Below are positions 26,005 to 33,654 of a DNA stretch of 64,000 nucleotides, one piece after another (the first letter of the stretch is position 1; the number at the start of each line of letters is the position of its first letter). The notes below the pieces were generated by a model. It did no database searches, had not been told where the DNA came from, and saw only the letters and a list, made by a program, of their open reading frames with translations. The DNA is from CAYPTB01 sp964413535 (GTDB lineage: Bacteria > Planctomycetota > UBA1135 > GCA-002686595): NCBI GenBank assembly GCA_964413535.1, contig CAYPTB010000040.1, forward strand, positions 62,001-126,000, given 5' to 3'. The translations under genes and the position numbers were made by a program.

Positions 26005-26738
26005 GAATCGTCCATCAGACGGTGCGGGTTGCGCTCGACTCCCAGCGCCGTGAGCTCGGCTTTCGACAGCCTACGCCACGCTCCGCTCGCGAGTTTGCCG
26101 AGCTCCACGGGTCCGACGCGCACGCGCGCGAGCCGTGCGACTTTGTTCCCCACCGCCGAGAGCATCCGGCGCACCTGGCGGTTTCGGCCCTCGGTGATCG
26201 TGAGCTCGATCAGCGCGTAGCCCTTGTAGCGTCGGAGGCACTCGACTCGCGCGGGCCGGGTAGGCCCATCGTCGAGCTCGACACCCGCGCGCAATTGCTC
26301 GAGCGCTTCGTCGTCGATCGGCCGCGCCGTGCGGACGCGGTAGACCTTCTCCAGTTTCGAGCGCGGATTCGACACGCGCTCCGCGAGCGCCGTGTCGTTC
26401 GTTAGGAGCAAGAGGCCGCTCGTGTCGCGGTCGAGGCGCCCGACGGGGCCGACCCAGGCGTCGAGTTCGCCGAGCAGGTCGTACACGGTCTTGCGTCCGT
26501 CCGGATCGCCGTAGCTCGTCAGGTAGCCGCTGGGCTTGTTCAGAGCGACGTACAGAGACTCCGCGCGGGTCAGCAGCCGCCCGTCGACCACGACCCTCGA
26601 ACTCCCCCCGTCCACGTAGGTCCCGGGATCGCGCACGACGCGCCCGTCGACGCGAACCCTGCCTTCGGTGATGAGCTCGTGGGCTCGAGTGCGCGAGCAC
26701 AGACCGGCGCGCGAGAGCAACCGATCGAGCGTCTTCAC
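26001..26738 (-). CDS. RsuA/RluB-type pseudouridine synthase
   Basis: A 245-residue RNA-modifying enzyme. An S4 RNA-binding domain occupies residues 1-50 (KTLDRLLSRAGLCSRTRAHE). The catalytic domain holds GRLDRDTSGLLLLTND with the nucleophilic Asp at about 103, and EGRNRQVRRMLSAVG near residue 200. Members isomerise uridine in 16S or 23S rRNA; which site is modified cannot be read here. GTG at 26738 was selected because the S4 domain starts at once. A longer ATG frame upstream adds a non-conserved Arg-rich stretch. Confidence 0.88.
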   Translation of the reverse strand: MKTLDRLLSRAGLCSRTRAHELITEGRVRVDGRVVRDPGTYVDGGSSRVVVDGRLLTRAESLYVALNKPSGYLTSYGDPDGRKTVYDLLGELDAWVGPVGRLDRDTSGLLLLTNDTALAERVSNPRSKLEKVYRVRTARPIDDEALEQLRAGVELDDGPTRPARVECLRRYKGYALIELTITEGRNRQVRRMLSAVGNKVARLARVRVGPVELGKLASGAWRRLSKAELTALGVERNPHRLMDDS

Positions 26739-26916
26739 GGCGCGTCCTCGCCGAGCGCGGCGCGGCCAACGAGCCGGGTGCGATTCGTCGAGGCGTCCGC
26801 GGCCGCTTGCGCCACTCGGCTCCGGCTGCGCGAGCGTCGCCCCGGCGCGAGTATCGGTAAGGGAATCCATGGAGTCGCGGCAGGGCGGGGGTCTCCGCCC
26901 CACGGACGCTCCGCCG

Positions 26917-26932
26917 TGGTTCGAGGATTGCT
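26917..26932 (+). promoter_or_regulatory. Sigma-54-type promoter candidate for the AsmA-like gene
   Basis: TGGTTCG-AGGA-TTGCT keeps the invariant GG (26918) and GC (26930) at the canonical N10 spacing and matches most of TGGCACG-N4-TTGCW. The expected start of transcription near 26943 leaves room for the GGAGA ribosome-binding site before ATG 26966. Confidence 0.4.
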
Positions 26933-26965
26933 CTTCTCGGGGATCACCTGACGGAGAAAGACAGC

Positions 26966-27769
26966 ATGAGATTCCTGATCAAGCTCGCCGGCGTGCTCGC
27001 CGTCCTCCTGTTGCTCCTGGTCGTGGCGGCGGCGTTCGCCATCGACTCGCTGACGGCCAACGCAGTCCAGCGGGGCGGCACGTACGCCCTCGGCGCCGAC
27101 ACGACTCTGCGGGAGGTCGACGTCGGCTTGTTCTCGGGCGAGCTCGAGCTCGAGGGCATGCGCGTGGCGAATCCGGAGGGTTTCGAGACCGACCACTTCC
27201 TCGAGCTCCGTCACGCCGAGACACAGGTCGATCCTTCCACGTTGACGAACGACCTCGTCGTGGTGCCGAGGCTCACGCTCTCCGGGATCGACGTCAACCT
27301 CGAGCACGCGGGGGGCAAGACCAATTATGGCGTCATCCTCGCCAATCTCGAGCGCTTCGAGTCCGGCGAGGAGCCCGCTGAAGAGGCAGGGCGGAAGAAG
27401 TTCGTGATCGAGAGCCTCACCATCCGCGAGATCACCGCGCATCTGCGTCTCCTGCCCGCGGGAGGCGCGCTCACGGAGGTCGACGTGACGGTGCCGAGCA
27501 TCGAGCTCACCGACGTGGGGACCGGCGGCGGTCTGTCGATGGGCGAACTCGTCTCGCAGGTCGTGCAGGTGATCCTGTCGAGCTCGCTCAGCGCCGGAGG
27601 AGCCTCGATTCCCAGCGAGACGCTGGACGACCTGCGCCGACAGCTCGACACGCTCGAGAACGACTGGACCCGGCGTCTCGAACAGACCGTGGGAAGCCTC
27701 ACCGGCGGGCTCGAAGGGACTGCGGACGCGATCGAAAGGCACTTGGACCCTCGCGAGGATGGGAAGTGA
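26966..27769 (+). CDS. AsmA-like membrane-anchored protein
   Basis: A 267-residue protein. Residues 5-27 are one N-terminal membrane anchor (LAGVLAVLLLLLVVAAAFAI). The following ~150 residues are a beta-rich AsmA/DUF748-like domain (LREVDVGLFSGELELEGMRVANPEGF, then VDVTVPSIELTDVG). The C-terminus is helical (about 205-267). AsmA-like proteins are envelope lipid-transfer or assembly factors, but this one is short and the assignment is by general pattern. It has a sigma-54-type promoter candidate and converges on the FG-GAP gene. Confidence 0.65.
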   Translation: MRFLIKLAGVLAVLLLLLVVAAAFAIDSLTANAVQRGGTYALGADTTLREVDVGLFSGELELEGMRVANPEGFETDHFLELRHAETQVDPSTLTNDLVVVPRLTLSGIDVNLEHAGGKTNYGVILANLERFESGEEPAEEAGRKKFVIESLTIREITAHLRLLPAGGALTEVDVTVPSIELTDVGTGGGLSMGELVSQVVQVILSSSLSAGGASIPSETLDDLRRQLDTLENDWTRRLEQTVGSLTGGLEGTADAIERHLDPREDGK

Positions 27770-27870
27770 CCGATCCTGCCCCAGGCCGAATCTCGAGGTC
27801 GGCTCTCTAACCCGATCCACGCAATCGACGAACTCGGCTGCGAAGGAGCCCCGTTCGCCGACCGCCGTCC

Positions 27871-29517
27871 TCAGGGAGCGAACTCGACCTTGGTCAAGTT
27901 GCTCGCGTACTCTGCGATCAAGGACACCGGATCGTAGAGCACGAAGGCGTGGTAGAGCTCGACGCCCGCCAGGCCCGGATCCATGTTGGCCGGGATCTGG
28001 AAGGCTGCGCCAGCGGAGCCGTCCGGATGGAGGAGGCCGAGCGAGTTCGGGAAGTTCGGGCCGTTCTTCGTCTTCAGGGTCAGGTAGAAGTAGGGATCCG
28101 GCTTCAGCGGGACGAACGTGTTCTGGTACGGGAAGCCACCCGTGCCGGAGAGGCTCCCAAGGACCCAATAGACGAAGCCGCCGTACGCGCCCCCGGCCTC
28201 GAGCGTCCAATCCTGCCTTCCACCGGCAGCGAGCGAGACCGTGTCCGGCCAGGCGTAGAGCGGCTTGCAGTTGCGCTCGGAGACCGAGAAGCCGTAGGCC
28301 GCGCCCGCGTTCCAACCCGCGTCGTCGTCGAAGTCGGCGGAGATCAGTGCGAGGTCGCCCGAGAGCGCCACGGCGCCGCCCAGCTCGTCGAAGGCGATGT
28401 GATCGCTGGTGGTGATCTTGTAGCGATGCTGGAAGTTTCCGTTCACGAGCTCGAACACGTGGCCCGCACCCGCATCCATGCCGATCTGCTTGTCGAGGAA
28501 CGCGCCGACCAGCAGGTGATTGCCGTCGAACTCGAGTGAGGTCGCGAAACCATGGCTCGTCGACGGCGGCTTGACCTTCTCGACGAAGTTCCAACCGCGA
28601 ACCGTGCGCGCGAAGTAGAAACCGACGCCGGTGTTCGAGTTGGTATTGAAGCCCTGATCGTCGTCGTTGGGGGCACCCACCAGGACGTGGTCCCCCTTCA
28701 CGGACACTGCGCTGCCGAAGAAGTCGCCCTGCTTGCCGTCGAAGGCCGTGAGCGATTCCTGGAACGCCCAATGCACGCCGTCGAACCCGTACAGGTAGAC
28801 CTTTCCGGCTCCCGGCGCGCTGGGCGAGTCCCAGCGGCGCGAGCCGATCGCGAGCGTCGCTCCGTCGCATGCCACGTCGAAGCCGAACTGCGCGCCGGAG
28901 ATCGCATCCGGGGCGGTGAGCTTCTGCACCTGGACTACCCCCCCCTGGATCTCGAACACGTAGACGGCGCCACCGCCGGCCTTGTCGGGGGCTCCAACGA
29001 AGATGAAGGAATCACTCACGGCCACGGAAGCGCCGAAACGATCTCCGTGGGCCCCGTCGCTCGCGACGAGCTTCTTGTACTGGAGCCAGGCGCTCGGAAA
29101 GTGGAGGTAGAAGTACGCGGCGCCGGGCTTGTTGCTCCCCGTGCCTTCGTCCGGTGCTCCGGCGACCGCCATTTGCCCGACGACGTCGACGTCGAACCCG
29201 AGGTGGTCGAACGGAGCGCCGTCGGATGCCGACAACACCGCGGTTTCGTTCCAGCCGTAGCCGTCGTACTCGAAGACGAAGACCGTTCCCGATTCACCGC
29301 CCTTGCTGTCCGCTTTGTAGGCACCTGCGACTACCGTGAGCCCGTCGGCGGCGAGCGAGTAGGCGAATTGGTCCTGCTGGTGGATTCCTGTCCCGATGAA
29401 CTTGTCGACCTCGCACTGGGCGAAGGCGGCGTTCTCGAAAACGGCCGAGAGGCCCAGGGCGACGAGGAACGGAGCGACGGAACTTTGGCCGTCTGCCGAA
29501 CTGCGGTTGCGCGTCAT
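27871..29517 (-). CDS. Secreted FG-GAP repeat protein
   Basis: A 548-residue exported protein. The signal peptide ends at about residue 33 (NAAFAQ). Seven FG-GAP-type repeats of ~50 residues run from about 40 to 400, each with a pattern such as DRFGASVAVSDSFIFVGAPD or DFFGSAVSVKGDHVLVGAPN, forming an integrin-like beta-propeller. The last ~140 residues (from CKPLYAWPDTVSLAAGG) form a separate C-terminal domain seen on many planctomycete FG-GAP proteins, including a conserved TLKTKNGPNFPNSLG stretch. The likely location is extracellular or outer surface; the ligand is unknown. ATG 29517 is well supported by the signal sequence. Confidence 0.88.
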   Translation of the reverse strand: MTRNRSSADGQSSVAPFLVALGLSAVFENAAFAQCEVDKFIGTGIHQQDQFAYSLAADGLTVVAGAYKADSKGGESGTVFVFEYDGYGWNETAVLSASDGAPFDHLGFDVDVVGQMAVAGAPDEGTGSNKPGAAYFYLHFPSAWLQYKKLVASDGAHGDRFGASVAVSDSFIFVGAPDKAGGGAVYVFEIQGGVVQVQKLTAPDAISGAQFGFDVACDGATLAIGSRRWDSPSAPGAGKVYLYGFDGVHWAFQESLTAFDGKQGDFFGSAVSVKGDHVLVGAPNDDDQGFNTNSNTGVGFYFARTVRGWNFVEKVKPPSTSHGFATSLEFDGNHLLVGAFLDKQIGMDAGAGHVFELVNGNFQHRYKITTSDHIAFDELGGAVALSGDLALISADFDDDAGWNAGAAYGFSVSERNCKPLYAWPDTVSLAAGGRQDWTLEAGGAYGGFVYWVLGSLSGTGGFPYQNTFVPLKPDPYFYLTLKTKNGPNFPNSLGLLHPDGSAGAAFQIPANMDPGLAGVELYHAFVLYDPVSLIAEYASNLTKVEFAP

Positions 29518-29708
29518 GGTGCTCGTCGAAGGGTGCTCGTCGAGTAGGGAGACGGAATGGGGGGCGCCGAGGGGGCCGTCCCGAGGAGTCTAGCACGGTT
29601 TTGGGACGTCCCGGCTCGAGGGCTCCCCTCCACTTCGGCAACCCGGAAACCCCTTCCGGACGTCTGCTCCACCCCCGTTCGGGAGGAGCGGCGGAGGGCC
29701 CCTGCGCT

Positions 29709-29993
29709 TCAGGAAAGGAGCAGTCTCAGCAAGCCGGGCAGCGCCTTCCCCGCAGTCGCCACCAGTCCGCCCCGTCGCGGGCGCTTGTTGGGCGGGGGGT
29801 TCTCCTTGCGAGACCAACTCGAGGCCGCCAGGTAGCCGAGCAGCGCGCCGCAACCGAGCGTCAGCGTGGGGCGCTCGGCAACGAGGGCGACCCCCGTACT
29901 CACCGCGCTTTCCTTCGCGCGGCGCACGTCCACGGCGAGGTTGCTCCACGCCCGTGCGCTCAGGACGCGCAACTCGTGTCGGGCACGATCCAT
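29709..29993 (-). CDS. Small membrane-associated stress-type protein
   Basis: A 94-residue protein. The N-terminal amphipathic helix (RARHELRVLSARAWSNLAVDVRR) is followed by one hydrophobic segment (LTLGCGALLGYLAA, about 48-61) and a basic C-terminal tail (NKRPRRGG). It lies 4 bp downstream of the holin-like gene and is the last gene of a small-protein cluster that includes CsbD and a DUF883-like protein. It may help hold that set of proteins at the membrane. No family is recognised. Confidence 0.6.
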   Translation of the reverse strand: MDRARHELRVLSARAWSNLAVDVRRAKESAVSTGVALVAERPTLTLGCGALLGYLAASSWSRKENPPPNKRPRRGGLVATAGKALPGLLRLLLS

Positions 29994-29997
29994 CGAG

Positions 29998-30441
29998 TCA
30001 CTCGGCTCCTGCCGCGACCTTGCGGGCGCGGCGAACCAGCCGATTGCGGAACTGCGCGCGAACGGCAAGGCCCCCACCGAGGAGGGAGAGAATCAGGAGC
30101 GCGCCGCTCGCCAGGTCTCCAACCCAATCCGTTCCGCTCCAGGCGCGCAACCCGCCACTCATGCCGCGAACGACGAGGAGCGCCGCCGCTACCGAAGCCG
30201 CCAGTCCGAAGGCGAAGAGGCTGATGGCGAAAGCCGCTCGGAAGATCCCGTTGACGAGCAGCAGGGTTGCACGGTGCCGCTCGATGGCGACCGCGCGTTG
30301 CGTCCCCGAGAAGATCCGCAGGATCTCGCTCCGCAGGACGCCCCATTGCTCCTCGAATCGGTCGGCGGGAGCCCCGTTCGTACGGGGCTCCGCGTCGATC
30401 GGAGATCGGCGCATGCCGGCCGAATCCGAGTCAGGGTGCAT
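29998..30441 (-). CDS. Small two-span membrane protein (holin-superfamily-like)
   Basis: A 147-residue protein with a cytoplasmic N-terminus and two membrane helices (FAISLFAFGLAASVAAALLVV, about 72-92, and LASGALLILSLLGGGLAV, about 110-127). It ends in an Arg-rich tail. The shape and position next to a DUF883-like gene match the putative Actinobacterial holin-X/phage holin superfamily III proteins found in many stress clusters. In spite of the name these are not phage genes. Homology is by pattern only. The gap to the upstream gene is 9 bp. Confidence 0.65.
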   Translation of the reverse strand: MHPDSDSAGMRRSPIDAEPRTNGAPADRFEEQWGVLRSEILRIFSGTQRAVAIERHRATLLLVNGIFRAAFAISLFAFGLAASVAAALLVVRGMSGGLRAWSGTDWVGDLASGALLILSLLGGGLAVRAQFRNRLVRRARKVAAGAE

Positions 30442-30450
30442 GGACCCCGA

Positions 30451-30753
30451 CTAGTTGCGGCGGTTGAGGAAAAGGGCCAACGCGGCACCGGCTCCCAGGG
30501 CGATCAAGAGCGCCTTCGTCGGATGGGAGGTGACGTAGTCTTCGAGCTGGCCCTTCGCCTTCGCGGCGTGCTCGCGCCCGTCCTCGAGCGCGCCGCGGCC
30601 TTTGTCGCGCAAGGCCGTGGCAGCTTCGCTCGCGCTCTCGATCGCGACACGACCGAGTTCCTGGACCTCCTCGACGATCCGACCGGACTGTTCGGCCAGA
30701 CCGGCGAGAGCGCCTGAAGAAGTGTTGTGGCTCTTGGGATTCGACGGAGTCAT
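30451..30753 (-). CDS. DUF883/ElaB-like membrane protein
   Basis: A 100-residue protein of the YqjD/ElaB (DUF883) kind. A long amphipathic coiled helix (about 15-70, EEVQELGRVAIESASEAATA) is followed by YVTSHPTKALLIALGAGAAL with a C-terminal membrane anchor and the basic end NRRN. In enterobacteria such proteins are stationary-phase, inner-membrane ribosome-associated proteins. The motif HPxKAxLIALGAG supports the call. Upstream, a 112-bp gap separates it from the CsbD gene. Confidence 0.8.
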   Translation of the reverse strand: MTPSNPKSHNTSSGALAGLAEQSGRIVEEVQELGRVAIESASEAATALRDKGRGALEDGREHAAKAKGQLEDYVTSHPTKALLIALGAGAALALFLNRRN

Positions 30754-30865
30754 GAGTAAACCCTTTTTGTTTGGCGAAGCGATTCTTTCTCGCCCGGCGG
30801 GGAGACGGTCCGAGTGCGCCCCTTTGTAGAAGCTGCCCTGTGCACACAGGCGTCCGACGAATGTT

Positions 30866-31063
30866 TCACAGAGTCTTGCAGAAGTCGTCGACATCCTTCT
30901 TCGCAGCGTCGCGCCCGATTCCATACAGCTCTTGGATGCGGCCTTCGAGCTGTTCGCGGCGCCCCTCGATCGCCTGGAGGTCGCCGTCGGTCAGCTTCCC
31001 CCACTTCTCGCGAACCTTGCCCCGATACTGCTTCCAGTTCCCTTCGACACGATCCCAGTTCAT
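30866..31063 (-). CDS. CsbD family stress protein
   Basis: A 65-residue protein matching CsbD: MNWDRVEGNWKQYRGKVREK, then WGKLTDGDLQAIEGRREQLEG and QELYG. CsbD proteins are abundant, small general-stress proteins of unknown mechanism. It heads the minus-strand small-protein cluster and is divergent from the sigma-54 regulator gene, with a 170-bp shared region that carries promoter-like elements for both. The start ATG 31063 gives the family's standard N-terminus. Confidence 0.92.
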   Translation of the reverse strand: MNWDRVEGNWKQYRGKVREKWGKLTDGDLQAIEGRREQLEGRIQELYGIGRDAAKKDVDDFCKTL

Positions 31064-31114
31064 GGTGGTGACTCCGTTCTTCCAAGACCTTTCGCGAGCA
31101 GACGTGCCGAGATT

Positions 31115-31130
31115 GGCAAGTCCCATTCCG
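31115..31130 (-). promoter_or_regulatory. Weak sigma-54-type promoter candidate for csbD-like operon
   Basis: On the minus strand CGGAATG-GGAC-TTGCC keeps GG-N10-GC and TTGC but only part of the -24 element. It sits 52 bp upstream of the CsbD start and faces the neighbouring sigma-54 regulator gene. Confidence 0.3.
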
Positions 31131-31192
31131 TGCTCGGGGGACGCTGGACGCGGGTTCCGCGGAAGAGCCCTTGCCGCGAAACCGGCCGAATC

Positions 31193-31224
31193 TGCTATAA
31201 GATCTGAACGCGCCAAACTGGCGC
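31193..31224 (+). promoter_or_regulatory. Extended -10 promoter and palindrome before the response regulator
   Basis: TGCTATAAG at 31193-31201 is an extended -10-like element, with a weak -35 TTGCCG at 31171 (19-bp spacer). Just downstream, GCGCCA-AAC-TGGCGC (31210-31224) is a perfect 6-bp inverted repeat placed between promoter and GTG start. It could be an operator or a leader hairpin. Confidence 0.35.
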
Positions 31225-31233
31225 TTCTCACCG

Positions 31234-32586
31234 GTGCGAACCCAACCTCTCGTCTTCCTCGTTGTCGACGACGACTTCGATTTCCGCGAGAGTCTCCTCG
31301 CGTTGCTGGATCGGCAAGGGCATCAGGTCGTTGGCGCCGACAGCTTGACGAGTGCACGCGCTATCCTGCGCGAAAGCACTTTCGATGCGTTGTTCGTCGA
31401 TCTGGAGTTGCCCGACGGAAGCGGCTTGGAACTCGCGAAGACGGAAGGCGCCTCGCCCGAAGTCATCGTGATCACGGGTCACGCCACCATCGATTCAGCT
31501 GTCGAGGCCTTGCAGTTGGGAGCTTCCGACTACCTGACCAAGCCGCTCGATCCTGCGAAGCTCTCGTCGACACTGGCGAACATCGAAAGGACTCGCGCCC
31601 TCCGGCGTGAAGTCACTCTCCTCAGAGACGAGCTGCGCGGACGCGGTCTCTTCGCGGGCGTGGCCGGACGATCGGCCGTGATGCAACCGATCTACGATCT
31701 CGTGGAGAGAGTAGCTCCGACGGATGCTTCCGTCCTGATCCAGGGCGAGAGCGGCACCGGCAAGGAAGTGCTTGCCCACGCGATCCACGCGCTCAGCGCG
31801 CGCGCCGAGATGCCCATGCTGGCGGTGAACTGCGGCGCGATTCCCGAGACCCTGATCGAGAGCGAGCTCTTCGGACACGAGAAGGGCAGCTTCACGGGAG
31901 CCGATCGGCAGCACAAAGGATTCTTCGAACGCGCGAACGGCGGGACGCTCTTCCTCGACGAGATCACCGAGATGCCCGCGCCGCTCCAAGTGAAGCTCCT
32001 GCGCGTCCTCGAGACGGGTCAGGTCCAGCGCGTGGGCAGCTCGGCACCGATCAGCACCGACGTCCGCATGTTGGCCGCGACGAACCAGGACCCGGAGCAG
32101 GCGATTCGCAACGGCAAGCTGCGCGAAGACCTCTACTTCCGCTTGGCGGTGTTCCCCGTGATCCTCCCGCCGTTGCGCGAGCGCAGCGGCGACGTCGAGC
32201 TCCTCGCTCAGCACTTCCTCGACAGGCTCAACGAGGCCCACGGCACCGACAAGCGTTGGGCCGCCAACGCCCTCCAAACCCTCGCCCAGAGACAGTGGAA
32301 AGGAAATGTTCGCGAGTTGAAGAATGCCGTTCAGCGCGCCTTCATCCTCGCGGACGACATCCTGCGGCCGGAGGACGCTGCACCGCGCAAGCAGGACCTC
32401 CTGGTGGACTCCAACGGGAGCATCACTGTCCAGTTGGGCACTTCGATTGCCGATGCCGAACGCGAACTCATCGTTTCGACCCTGCGCAACGTCGGCGGCG
32501 ACAAGCCGACAGCAGCATCGATCCTCGGTATCAGCCTGAAGACCTTGTACAACAGGCTGAACGTCTACGAAGCCCAGAGAGAGTAG
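31234..32586 (+). CDS. Sigma-54-dependent response regulator (NtrC family)
   Basis: A 450-residue regulator with all three classic parts. The receiver domain covers residues 5-120 (VVDDD at 10-14, phospho-acceptor Asp56 in FVDLELP). The AAA+ sigma-54 activation domain covers about 140-375, with Walker A GESGTGKE (171-178), the sigma-54 contact loop GSFTGA (218-223, GAFTGA in most homologues), and Walker B GGTLFLDEI. A Fis-type helix-turn-helix lies at the C-terminus (AASILGISLKTLYNRL). It activates sigma-54 promoters when phosphorylated, probably by one of the two kinase genes just downstream. The start is GTG 31234. Confidence 0.92.
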   Translation: MRTQPLVFLVVDDDFDFRESLLALLDRQGHQVVGADSLTSARAILRESTFDALFVDLELPDGSGLELAKTEGASPEVIVITGHATIDSAVEALQLGASDYLTKPLDPAKLSSTLANIERTRALRREVTLLRDELRGRGLFAGVAGRSAVMQPIYDLVERVAPTDASVLIQGESGTGKEVLAHAIHALSARAEMPMLAVNCGAIPETLIESELFGHEKGSFTGADRQHKGFFERANGGTLFLDEITEMPAPLQVKLLRVLETGQVQRVGSSAPISTDVRMLAATNQDPEQAIRNGKLREDLYFRLAVFPVILPPLRERSGDVELLAQHFLDRLNEAHGTDKRWAANALQTLAQRQWKGNVRELKNAVQRAFILADDILRPEDAAPRKQDLLVDSNGSITVQLGTSIADAERELIVSTLRNVGGDKPTAASILGISLKTLYNRLNVYEAQRE

Positions 32587-32761
32587 AGAGTCGCCCTCGC
32601 TCGGCGCCGAAGGCTCTCGCAACCTGCATTGCACTTTGGACATTTTCCAACGCGCGCGAATGCTCGTCGACACTCTCTGCTCGGCGCTTGCCTGTTCACT
32701 GGATCCCTGAAAAGGCTCCTGCACGCGTTGGGTCGATCGAGCCTTGCCGTACACGCATTCC

Positions 32762-33460
32762 ATGTCACGCGATGATCACAGCTCCTCCCCCCCGGACCGC
32801 GCGGTCTTGGAGAGGATTCGCCGTGTCATCTCCCACGATCTCCGCACTCCCCTCGGCACGATCGCGAACTACGCAGCGATCCTGGAATTCCAGGTCGACG
32901 GCGTCCTCGAGGACGTCCGCACGTTCGCGGGCCGCATCCGTGCAAGTTCGATGCGCGCCGCGGGAATGCTGGAATGGATGGCCGAGGCTCTGGCGATAGA
33001 AGTGGAGCACGACTCGGAACCCGTCGAGATCGACGCTGGCGCTCTGCTGCAGAGGGTCATCGCCGAACAGAACTTGGTCGCGCGCTTCCCAGCAAGAGCC
33101 CCCGCCTCCGAGAAGCGCATCGTCGTCGACGTCGAGCTCGTTTCCTTCGCTTGGCGAGCTTTCTTGACGGTGATGTCGGACGCATGCGGTAACCGCTCGT
33201 TCGACCTCGATCTCGAGGTGCGGAAGGGAACTCCCCAATGCGTCCTGGACCTGTGGGTCGGCCCGCGAGAGGAAGGTGAGCCGGCGTTCGTGGAAACCAC
33301 CACGTTCGCAACGCCCTCCCCCGGTGCCGAGATTTCGAATGCTTGCCTCGGACTCGCCCTGGCCGAGGATCTGATCCGCGGTCGCGGAGGCGGACTCGGC
33401 CTCTGGGGTCGCCCGGGTGCGAGTGCAGGTTTGCGGTTGCACGTTCCCTCCGCATGGTGA
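32762..33460 (+). CDS. Degenerate histidine kinase-like protein
   Basis: A 232-residue soluble protein. A HisKA-like H-box is intact (ISHDLRTPLGTIANYAAIL, His at about 26). The following ATPase region has lost the usual N-box and DxGxG motif: the segments around FLTVMSDACGNRS and WVGPREEGEP replace them. Only a G2-like GLALAEDLIRGRGGGLGL remains. It may be a phosphotransfer or phosphatase partner rather than an active kinase. It lies between the sigma-54 regulator and the hybrid kinase, all on the plus strand, so it probably belongs to the same pathway. ATG 32762 was preferred over TTG 32744. Confidence 0.65.
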   Translation: MSRDDHSSSPPDRAVLERIRRVISHDLRTPLGTIANYAAILEFQVDGVLEDVRTFAGRIRASSMRAAGMLEWMAEALAIEVEHDSEPVEIDAGALLQRVIAEQNLVARFPARAPASEKRIVVDVELVSFAWRAFLTVMSDACGNRSFDLDLEVRKGTPQCVLDLWVGPREEGEPAFVETTTFATPSPGAEISNACLGLALAEDLIRGRGGGLGLWGRPGASAGLRLHVPSAW

Positions 33461-33654
33461 AGCGCCGGCGGTCCAAGGCTCTCCGTCGCGGCAGTTCCTC
33501 CGCGATCTCGCCGCTTACGGCGAGCGTGGTCGAAGACATACCCAATGCGAGTGCGTCGCCGTTCACGGGCACGAACGGGACACCGCGGCATTGCTATCCT
33601 GGTCTTCATCTCGAGAAGGGCTCAGGTCCTCCTCTGGATCGCCGTCGAGTCGTC

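Noticed and set aside
29630..29650. GG-N8-TTGC site on the minus strand upstream of the FG-GAP gene
   Set aside because: The -24 element is poor apart from GG, and it lies over 100 bp from the start; likely chance.
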